Assembly: GCF_003952185.1 (NCBI RefSeq)
Contig: NZ_RXFS01000003.1
Coordinates: forward strand, 124,001-188,000
DNA length: 64,000 nt
Reading direction: 5' to 3'
Source: Variovorax sp. 679
GTDB lineage: Bacteria; Pseudomonadota; Gammaproteobacteria; Burkholderiales; Burkholderiaceae_C
Positions 57,728 to 64,000 of the stretch are shown here, one piece after another (the stretch's first letter is position 1; the number at the start of each line of letters is the position of its first letter). The position numbers were made by a program, and so were the translations under genes. A model generated the notes under the pieces. That model saw only the letters and a list, made by a program, of their open reading frames with translations, did not search any database and was not told where the DNA came from.

Positions 57728-58447
57728 TCAGCGGATGCCTGTAGCCCAATCGACCGCCGCATCGAACAGCAGCCGGCCCGCGGGCGAGAGATTGGTGAAG
57801 GTCTCGTTGCCGAGGAAGAACATCACGCGGCGCGCCGGCGCGAGCGACTCGTAGTCCATGGTGGCGCCTTTCTCGTAGCCGAAGATCGCGGCCTTCTCGG
57901 GCTGGCCGTACAGCGTGGCGATGGTGGTGGCGCCCAGGCCGGGCCTGCCCCAGCTCATGCCGGCCTGCTTCACGTAGACGTTGGCGACGCCGGCAGGCAG
58001 GCCCGCCGCCATCGGATGCGGCGCGTTGACGAGCCACACGTAGCGCTCCTTCGCGGCTTCGCCGAAGTCGGTGTCGTGCCGCTTGCCGGTCATGGCAAGG
58101 TCGTCGAGCAGGTCGTTCTCCCAGGTCAACAGCGGCACCGGCAGCTGGCGCCATGCGCCGCTCACGTCCTTGGCGGAGACGGTGGACGAGATCACGACGA
58201 GATCAGCGCCGGCAGCGACCGACGGCGCGGCCGACTGGTCCTGCAGCGTGACGGCGAAGCCGCGCGATTCGAGATGCGCCCTGACCTTCTCGTCGACCGG
58301 CATGCTGGGGCCGTCGCGCTGCACCAGCAGCACGACCTTGCGGCCCTGGCCCACCGGTTCGGCAGCCTGGGCGCCGGCATGGAGACCGCATGCAAGCAGC
58401 AGTACCGTCGCCATGCGCCGGGTGATGGAGTGAATGCCTTGCTTCAT
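57728..58447 (-). CDS. secreted protein of unknown function, partner of a TonB receptor
   Basis: A 239-residue protein with a signal peptide (residues 1-28, ending AQA). The mature part looks like a ThuA/glutamine-amidotransferase-like alpha/beta fold (VVLLVQRDGPSMPVDEKV; LVVISSTV; ending LFDAAVDWATG), without a clear catalytic cysteine. It starts one base after the receptor stop codon, so it is cotranscribed and probably coupled. A role in iron-chelate handling in the periplasm is inferred from that alone. Confidence 0.65.
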   Translation of the reverse strand: MKQGIHSITRRMATVLLLACGLHAGAQAAEPVGQGRKVVLLVQRDGPSMPVDEKVRAHLESRGFAVTLQDQSAAPSVAAGADLVVISSTVSAKDVSGAWRQLPVPLLTWENDLLDDLAMTGKRHDTDFGEAAKERYVWLVNAPHPMAAGLPAGVANVYVKQAGMSWGRPGLGATTIATLYGQPEKAAIFGYEKGATMDYESLAPARRVMFFLGNETFTNLSPAGRLLFDAAVDWATGIR

Positions 58448-58448
58448 T

Positions 58449-60929
58449 TCAGAACTCGAAGGTAGTGAGGAACGAAACCTGCCGCGCGTCGCCCATCGAG
58501 ATGAAGTAGGTGTTCGCGGCCGACGGGTAATAGGTCTTGTCGGTCAGGTTCTTCACGTTGAGCTGGAACTTGACCTTCTTGCCGCCGATGCGCGTGTCGT
58601 AGGTGGCGAAGGCATCGACCGTGGTGTAGGCCGGCAGCTCGAAGCTGTTGGCCGAGTCGCCGGCGCGCTTGCCGACGTAGCGCGCTCCAGCGCCCATGCG
58701 CAGCCGGCCCTCCCCGCCGAAGACCTGGCCGAAGTCGTACACCGCCGAGAGCGAGGCGGTCTGGCGTGCCACGTTCCACAGCCGGTTGCCGGCGTACAGC
58801 GGGTCCTCGGTGGTCTTGGCGTCGATGTAGGCGAAGCTTGCGATGGCGCTCCAGTTCTTGCCCAGCTGGCCCGCCGCGTCCACTTCGAGGCCGCGCGAAC
58901 GGGCCGCGCCCGAGGTGCGCCAGTCGGTCAGCTTGGTGACGTCGTTGAACTGCGAGACCAGCACGTTCTTCTTGTGGATGTCGAACAGCGCCACGGTGCC
59001 GGTCACGCCGCCGGGCATGTCGAACTTGGCGCCGAGTTCCCACGACTTGGCTTCCTCGGGCTTCACCGACGAGTCGAGCACGTAGCCGCTGGAAAGCGGC
59101 GCGATGGTCGATGCGGGCTTGAGCGACTGGGTGTAGCTGCCGTACAGCGACACGGTGTCGCTCAGCTTGTAGATGAGGCCCAGGCGCGGCAGCAGCTTGG
59201 AGCCGTCGGTGTCGGTGTTGACCTTGAAGGGACGCCCGCGTCCGGCCATCTGCGACCAGGCCTGGTAGCGCAGCGCCGCCACGGCGATCCAGCGGTCGTT
59301 CAGGTGGATCGAGTCCTGGAAGAACAACGACTGGTTGTGCAGCTTGTCGGTCTGGTCGCTGTCGCTCGCCGACACGGTGCTCGACGGCGCCTCGAGGCCG
59401 TACACCGGGTTCAGGTAGCTGAAGGTGCGCGTGGTGGCCTGGCGCAGCAGGTCGGCGCGGTAGATCTTGCGGTACTCGGCGTCCCAGCCGAACTGCAGGT
59501 CGTGGCGCATGCCGCCGAGTTCGACGGTGCCGTCGACGTACGCGGTGGCGTAGCTGTCGGTGCTGAGCGCGCCGCGCGTGGCGTCGTTGCTGCGCGAGAG
59601 CGTGCCGCGCGTGGTGTTGATGCCGTTCACGCGCAGCTGGTTGGCGTCGTAGGTCTCGCGGTTGTAGCTGAGGTTCAGGTGGCCGGCCCAGCCGCCGCCG
59701 AACTGGTGATCGACCGAGAACTGCGCCAGGTGGGTCTCGCCGCTCATCTCGTTGAACGGCTCGTCCAGGCGCTGCGTCTTGGGCAACGCGAGCGGGCGCT
59801 GGGTGCGCGGGTCGAGCGCGGTGCCGCGATCGAAGGGCGTGACGTACTTGCGGTACTCGTACCAGAGCACGGCCTGCGTGTCGTCGCCGTACCAGGCCAG
59901 CGACGGCGCCACCAGCGTCTCGCGATGCTTGCCGAAGTTGCGCCAGTAGTCCTCGTCCACGTGGTCGACGATCAGCCGGTAGGCCAACCCGTCCTCGCCG
60001 ATGGGGCCGGTGGTGTCGAGCGTGGCGCCGCCGCCATCGCGCCCTTTCGCATAGCCCGAGCCCAGCAGCGACAGCGAGGTGCGCTGCCGCAATTGCGGCT
60101 TCTTGCTGACGACATTGATCACGCCGCCCGGGTCCATCAGGCCGTAGAGCAGCGACGACGGGCCCTTGAGCACCTCGATGCTCTCGGCCGCCGCGTTCAT
60201 GCCCCGGCCCTGCACCAGCGGCATGCCGTTATGCATGATCGAGCCGTCGCGGTTGCCGCCGAAGCCGCGCTTCATGATGGTGTCCTGCGTGCTGGCCAGC
60301 GTGTTGCCCTGGTTGATGCCGCTGACGTTGGCGAGCGCGTCGTCGATGTTGCGCGGGCGCTGGTCGCGGATCACCTGCGCGGGCACCACGTTCACCACCT
60401 GCGGAATCTCGAGCACGGGCGCAGTCGTGCGCAGGGTGGACGCGTCGGGGGTGGGCTGGTAGCGGTCGTCGGCGTCGGCCGGCACCGGTGCCGCGCGGGC
60501 CACCACGCGCACGGCCGGCAGCATGCCGCCTGCTTCCGCCGCATCGGCCGACGACGGATTCGCGGCGATCTTGCGCAGCGTGAATTCACCCGCACCGCCT
60601 TCCACCGCTTCGAGCCCGGTGCCCGACAGCAGCGCGGCAAAGCCGGCGCGCACGGTGTAGTTGCCTTGCAGCCCTGCGGACTTCAGCTCCCTGGTGCTCG
60701 CGGGGTCGAAGGACAGCGCAACGCCCGCCGCCGCGGCAAAACGGCCGAGCACGGAAGCCAGCGGGCCGGCATCGATGCGGAAGCTTCTGGCAGGCTGGCT
60801 CTGTGCACCGGCGCCCGCGGCGGACTCGGCGCCCGTGGCAGCGAGGGGCAAGGCCATCATGGCCGCAACCAGGCACAGCAGCGCCTTGCGAACGGGATGA
60901 GGTGGAAGTGATGAGGGGTGCGCGTGCAT
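58449..60929 (-). CDS. TonB-dependent siderophore receptor with signalling (STN) domain
   Basis: An 826-residue outer-membrane receptor. After the signal peptide (residues 1-33) comes an STN domain (about 45-110), which passes the ligand signal to a FecR-type protein, then a plug (about 150-265; EIPQVVNVVPAQVIRDQRPRN-type segment) and a beta barrel ending in the aromatic GDARQVSFLTTFEF. AAGGA is 7 bp before the ATG at 60929, preferred over 60947. It imports an iron chelate of unknown identity. Confidence 0.92.
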   Translation of the reverse strand: MHAHPSSLPPHPVRKALLCLVAAMMALPLAATGAESAAGAGAQSQPARSFRIDAGPLASVLGRFAAAAGVALSFDPASTRELKSAGLQGNYTVRAGFAALLSGTGLEAVEGGAGEFTLRKIAANPSSADAAEAGGMLPAVRVVARAAPVPADADDRYQPTPDASTLRTTAPVLEIPQVVNVVPAQVIRDQRPRNIDDALANVSGINQGNTLASTQDTIMKRGFGGNRDGSIMHNGMPLVQGRGMNAAAESIEVLKGPSSLLYGLMDPGGVINVVSKKPQLRQRTSLSLLGSGYAKGRDGGGATLDTTGPIGEDGLAYRLIVDHVDEDYWRNFGKHRETLVAPSLAWYGDDTQAVLWYEYRKYVTPFDRGTALDPRTQRPLALPKTQRLDEPFNEMSGETHLAQFSVDHQFGGGWAGHLNLSYNRETYDANQLRVNGINTTRGTLSRSNDATRGALSTDSYATAYVDGTVELGGMRHDLQFGWDAEYRKIYRADLLRQATTRTFSYLNPVYGLEAPSSTVSASDSDQTDKLHNQSLFFQDSIHLNDRWIAVAALRYQAWSQMAGRGRPFKVNTDTDGSKLLPRLGLIYKLSDTVSLYGSYTQSLKPASTIAPLSSGYVLDSSVKPEEAKSWELGAKFDMPGGVTGTVALFDIHKKNVLVSQFNDVTKLTDWRTSGAARSRGLEVDAAGQLGKNWSAIASFAYIDAKTTEDPLYAGNRLWNVARQTASLSAVYDFGQVFGGEGRLRMGAGARYVGKRAGDSANSFELPAYTTVDAFATYDTRIGGKKVKFQLNVKNLTDKTYYPSAANTYFISMGDARQVSFLTTFEF

Positions 60930-61051
60930 TCGGGATTCCTTCGGCATTCATTGACTGCGATTCATGGCTCTCAATGGGTAGGCCGAACGAAAACGGAAAA
61001 GATGAAAGGCGCGGAGGAAAAAGTTTCTCCGCCGCGCCCTGCCCTGCCGGC

Positions 61052-62038
61052 TCAGGCGGGCACGAGCGACACCCAGTAGCGCGTCAGGCTGCTCACGCGC
61101 ACAGGGAATGCGCGGGCGATGACCGCGAGCGCCTTGTCGGTGTCGGTGATGGGGAAGGCGCCCGACACCCGGATGCCGGCAACGGCAGGGTCGCAGACCA
61201 GGCGACCGCGGCGATAGCGCGCGAGTTCGCCGACCACGTCCTCCAGCCGCCAGTCGTTGACGACCAGGCTGCCGTGCTCCCAATCGGCAAGCGCCGGGTC
61301 GGCCGGCTGCGGCGCGTCGACGCGCCCGGCGGTGAAGCGCGCCTGCCGGCCGGCATCCAGCCGCACGACCTCGCCGGGAGCCTGCGATGCGCGGACTTCG
61401 ACGGCGTCTTCGAGCACGCTCACCACCGTACTTGCGTCGTCGCTGCGCACGGTGAAGCGCGTGCCCAGCGCGAGGATGCGGCCGTGCGGCGTCTCCACCA
61501 TGAAGGGGCGGCTGTCCCTTCGCGCAACGCCCGGCACGTCGTGGTGCTTCGCGGTCTGCACGAGGATCTCGCCCTCGCGCAGCGTGAGGAGCCTGCGGCT
61601 CGCGTCGATGGACACATCCACGGAAGTGCGGGTGTTCAGCATCAGCTGCGATCCGTCCGCGAGCCTGACGGTGCGCTGCTCGCCGGTGCCAGTCCGGTAG
61701 TCGGCCAGCCATGCGCCCAGGCCGCCGTCGGGCCCAGCCACCCGCCACGACAGCCAGGCGAGCGACCCACCGCCCGCCAGCACCGCGATGCCGCGCAGCA
61801 CCCGGCGCCGGTCGGATTGCGCGGCCCGCAGCGTGGACGCCGCGACGTGCCCCGGCACGCGCTGCAGCGTCGCCTGCATGGATTCGAAGCGCCGCCATGC
61901 GCGCTGATGGTCGGGGTGGGCGCCATGCCAGCTGCGCCATTCCTCGCGGTCGGCATCGGTCGCGCAGCCCGAACACAGCCGGGCGTACCAGGCGACGGCT
62001 TCCTTGCGAACCTCGGCTTCGTTGCGCGCGTAGTCCAT
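61052..62038 (-). CDS. FecR-type anti-sigma/signal transducer
   Basis: A 328-residue inner-membrane protein. Residues 1-80 form the cytosolic FecR N-terminal domain (EAVAWYARLCSG; WHGAHPDHQRAWRRFE), one membrane helix lies near residues 85-100, and the periplasmic FecR domain follows (TVRLADGSQLMLNTRTSVDV; RDSRPFMVETPHGRILALGTRFTV). It starts 2 bp after the sigma factor stop. It links the STN domain of the receptor to the sigma factor. Confidence 0.93.
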   Translation of the reverse strand: MDYARNEAEVRKEAVAWYARLCSGCATDADREEWRSWHGAHPDHQRAWRRFESMQATLQRVPGHVAASTLRAAQSDRRRVLRGIAVLAGGGSLAWLSWRVAGPDGGLGAWLADYRTGTGEQRTVRLADGSQLMLNTRTSVDVSIDASRRLLTLREGEILVQTAKHHDVPGVARRDSRPFMVETPHGRILALGTRFTVRSDDASTVVSVLEDAVEVRASQAPGEVVRLDAGRQARFTAGRVDAPQPADPALADWEHGSLVVNDWRLEDVVGELARYRRGRLVCDPAVAGIRVSGAFPITDTDKALAVIARAFPVRVSSLTRYWVSLVPA

Positions 62039-62040
62039 CG

Positions 62041-62547
62041 TCACGGCGCGAGCAGGTAGCAATGTTCGAGCGCCTTGAACATGTAGTTGTTGACCGTGCG
62101 CACCGTCACGCCGAGGCGCGAGGCGATTTCAGCGTAGGTCAGGCCGTCGAGCTGAGAGAGGATGAAGGCCTGCCGCACCGGCGGCTTCATACCGTCCAGC
62201 ATGGTGTCGATGGCGACCAGCGCCTCGAGCACGATGGCCCGCGCCTCCAGCGAGGGCAACTGCGGCTCGGGCAGCGCGGCGAGCGTGTCGAGGTAGGCGC
62301 GTTCGAGCGCGCGGCGGCGATGGAAGTCCACGACCAGCCCGTGCGCGATGGTGGCCAGGTACGCGCGCGGCTCCGCGGCAGCGACGGGCTCCGTCTTGCT
62401 CAGAACGCGCACGAAGGTGTCGTGCGCCAGGTCGGCGGCGTTGTGCGTGCAGCCCAGCTTCTTGCGCAGCCATGCGTGCAGCCAACCGTGGTGGTTGCTG
62501 TAGAGCGCTTGCACCTCGTGCTGTAGAGCGAACTCGCCGGCCGGCAT
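62041..62547 (-). CDS. FecI-type ECF sigma factor
   Basis: A 168-residue extracytoplasmic-function sigma factor with region 2 (about residues 12-75; NAADLAHDTFVRVL) and region 4 (about 110-160; TYAEIASRLGVTVRTVNNYM). GGGGAG precedes the ATG at 62547 by 5 bp, and the Fur box upstream makes the ATG at 62586 unlikely. It should switch on the receptor when the chelate is present and iron is low. Confidence 0.93.
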   Translation of the reverse strand: MPAGEFALQHEVQALYSNHHGWLHAWLRKKLGCTHNAADLAHDTFVRVLSKTEPVAAAEPRAYLATIAHGLVVDFHRRRALERAYLDTLAALPEPQLPSLEARAIVLEALVAIDTMLDGMKPPVRQAFILSQLDGLTYAEIASRLGVTVRTVNNYMFKALEHCYLLAP

Positions 62548-62586
62548 GGAATCTCCCCGCAGCCGGGGGCCGCGCTCAGGCTTCAA

Positions 62587-62601
62587 TAAGAATAATTCTC
62601 A
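62587..62601 (-). promoter_or_regulatory. Fur box before fecI-type gene
   Basis: TAAGAAT-A-ATTCTCA is a 7-1-7 palindrome with one mismatch, the usual Fur pattern, lying 39 bp before the sigma factor start and inside AT-rich DNA (62587-62610). It implies repression when iron is plentiful. Confidence 0.8.
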
Positions 62602-62659
62602 ATTATATTGCCCGATGCCGCGGGATTGGAGCGCGCCTCGAAAGCGCGAAGAAACTCGC

Positions 62660-62925
62660 CCAACATGGCTTCAGCGCTCCCATGTCACGAGGCTTGAGAA
62701 TGCCGACCGGCTCCAGGCCGAACTGCGCGTCGATGCGGACCTCCGCCAGTTCACCCGCCCCGAGGCTCGGCCGGACGACCGAGAACGGGAGCAAGGCGAA
62801 CAAGTCCTGGTGACGCAGCAGCCGCCACACCACGCCGAGCGACCGCGTGACGACCGGGTAGGTGAGAGGCGGCTGCGGAAACCGCCGGGTCGATACCGCA
62901 ATCGCAGAGCTCGTGAGAAGCGGAA
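62660..62925 (-). pseudogene. remnant of a LysR-type regulator effector domain
   Basis: About 85 residues in one frame resemble the end of a LysR ligand-binding domain (PLTYPVVTRSLGVVWRLLR, then DLFALLPFSVVRPSL and LEPVGILKPRD). There is no start, no helix-turn-helix and no continuation upstream in any frame, so this is an N-terminally lost fragment. It lies in the 474-bp stretch between the Fur box and the TniQ-like remnant, which holds nothing else clear. Confidence 0.45.
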
Positions 62926-63021
62926 CCGGCATTCAGGTTTGGCGGGTGATGGAACTGTCCGGACTCCGCGTCTGGTCGACCGCTCTTTCCAGCTACACAA
63001 AAAATGAGATCGAGAAGTTGA

Positions 63022-63213
63022 ATGCTCAGAATTCCGTATGTGCCACGACCCTACCAAGATGAAACACTGGGGTCACTGCCGACACGCTTGCTGCTCTACA
63101 ACGGCGCGGGTTTGTGGCGCAGCCTGCTGGAAGAGTCGGGTTCACGCATATCGCAGGAGATCAGCAAAATGACATCTGCAGCTACCGGTTCATGCCGCGA
63201 GGGGGCGGCTTAG
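63022..63213 (+). pseudogene. TniQ-like N-terminal fragment
   Basis: A 63-residue open frame whose first 38 residues (RPYQDETLGSLPTRLLLYNG followed by GLWRSLLEESG) look like the start of a TniQ-family transposition protein, whose full length is several hundred residues. The last 20 residues do not match and end at a stop, so the gene is truncated. GAGAAG lies 5 bp before the ATG. It may be the scar of a Tn7-like or Tn5053-like element. Confidence 0.5.
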
Positions 63214-63436
63214 TCGATGCGGCATTGCCGGCCAACGGCTACCAACCCTCCCACGGGATGCGACCTTGAGGTCCTCGCCAGGACTCTCGTGCCATCAAAG
63301 TAATCCTTTCGATGAGCAATCACAGAAACCGGAAAAGGCCATCGGGTTGCTTCCTTGAACATGTCGTTACGCTCGTTCCAGTCATTGCCGCACAGCGCAA
63401 TGCATCCGAATTCAAAAGAACGAACGAGGGTCACAC

Positions 63437-64000
63437 ATGCATTACGACGCGACCGCCGGGCATGGCTGCTCAAGCCATCGCCTGATGAAGCGACTCGCCC
63501 TGCAAGGCGCCGCAGCATTCACGCTGCTGGGCATCTCCGCTGGAGTCCAAGCCGCCTGCTCGCTGAACTTCACCTCACCGAGCAAGGGCGCGAAGGTCAC
63601 CTCGCCCAGCATCACGGTGTACGGCACCGGCGGCGGCGATGCCACCACGGGCGATGCCGGCACCGTGACCGCCACGCTCAATGGATCGCCGTTCTTCAGC
63701 TACTCGGGATCGTTCACCGCAGTTGTCTCGTTCCTCGAGGGGCGCGGCGTTCCCGTCACGCTGCGCCCCGGTCCCAACTACCTGGCAGTCTCGGGCAGCG
63801 TTGGTGGATGCAGCGCGTCGGACTACATGACGGTCTACTACGACACGTCCGATGTCATTCCCCGCAAGAACAAGGGTGACGGCACCGAGCGCGATGGCCC
63901 GCAATCGTGCACTGGGAACCCCATCAACTTCGCGATGGGCAACAAGGTGCAGGAGGAGGAAGACTTCCGCAGTGCCTCGGCGCACTATCCACTGAAGTTC
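63437..64000 (+). CDS. RHS/YD-repeat protein, N-terminal part (runs off the window)
   Basis: At least 188 residues. A signal peptide ends near VQAAC (residue 41 from the ATG at 63437; 63485 is an alternative start). A beta-rich Ig-like module follows (residues about 42-135; NFTSPSKGAKVTSPSITVYG), and then QSCTGNPINFAMGNKVQEEEDF, a hallmark of the DUF6531/RHS start. GAGGG lies 6 bp before the ATG at 63437. RHS proteins are large secreted toxins or wall-associated proteins with a variable C-terminus, which is not in view. The 223 bp before it show no gene. Confidence 0.8.
   Translation, partial: MHYDATAGHGCSSHRLMKRLALQGAAAFTLLGISAGVQAACSLNFTSPSKGAKVTSPSITVYGTGGGDATTGDAGTVTATLNGSPFFSYSGSFTAVVSFLEGRGVPVTLRPGPNYLAVSGSVGGCSASDYMTVYYDTSDVIPRKNKGDGTERDGPQSCTGNPINFAMGNKVQEEEDFRSASAHYPLKF

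Noticed and set aside
63210-63518. Minus-strand 102-residue frame before the RHS gene
   Set aside because: Overlaps the RHS start and ribosome site, has no recognisable domain and no ribosome site of its own.

Overview
The window is high-GC DNA with dense, often overlapping genes. Its gene set fits a beta-proteobacterium of the Comamonadaceae, most likely Variovorax or a close relative: paired cyanophycin synthetases with a dedicated ABC transporter and DUF1854 protein, an oxidative L-arabinose pathway with ChvE/YtfQ-type transporters, and a short repeat of a kind I associate with that genus. This is a judgement from gene content, not a database result. No rRNA, tRNA, CRISPR array, replication origin or intact transposon was seen.

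Region 1 (1-12.8 kb) is about phosphorus. A putative 2-aminoethylphosphonate (AEP) ABC transporter operon (binding protein, ATPase, fused permease, FAD oxidoreductase) is divergent from a PhnZ-like HD diiron oxygenase. An SbmA/BacA-type ABC exporter, queC and a DUF2177 membrane protein follow. Next come two tandem PhoA-family alkaline phosphatases and a translationally coupled secreted protein of unknown function, closed by a clear terminator. Pho-box-like sites lie in the AEP divergent promoter, before the first phosphatase, and (near consensus) before an unknown 90-residue gene at 21.9 kb, so several loci may form one PhoB regulon.

Region 2 (12.8-22.2 kb) is the cyanophycin locus: DUF1854 protein plus a large ABC exporter on the minus strand, divergent from two CphA paralogues. 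The first paralogue has lost the Mur-type ATP motif; the second is complete. Two copies of a ~90-bp repeat bracket the locus. A tandem pair of small secreted paralogues and the Pho-box gene follow.

Region 3 (22.2-38.1 kb) is a pentose locus. One long minus-strand run encodes an aldehyde dehydrogenase, two sugar-binding proteins (YtfQ-like, ChvE-like), two complete membrane/ATPase sets (GguAB-like, YtfR/YtfT/YjfF-like), L-arabinonate dehydratase and a DapA-family 2-keto-3-deoxy-pentonate dehydratase. A GbpR-like LysR regulator, a sugar 1-dehydrogenase (SDR) and an SMP-30 lactonase complete a route from L-arabinose to 2-oxoglutarate. A 269-bp palindromic MITE-like element abuts the lactonase and supplies its stop codon.

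Region 4 (38.1-48 kb) holds AraC and Crp/Fnr regulators, then a minus-strand operon: an OmpA-domain envelope protein, a 1582-residue fusion (helical-toroid-like region, CapA-type domain, MurF-type ligase), a secreted alpha/beta hydrolase and an aldose 1-epimerase. The fusion is the best candidate here for an undescribed surface-polymer system.

Region 5 (48-64 kb) is mixed: a LysR/EamA pair with a striking operator-like palindrome, an old-yellow-enzyme homologue, small regulators and enzymes, katG with an OxyR-like site, and a FecI-FecR-TonB receptor iron operon with a Fur box and an extra secreted protein. The right edge carries remnants of a LysR gene and a TniQ-like gene, then the start of an RHS/YD-repeat secreted protein cut by the window end.
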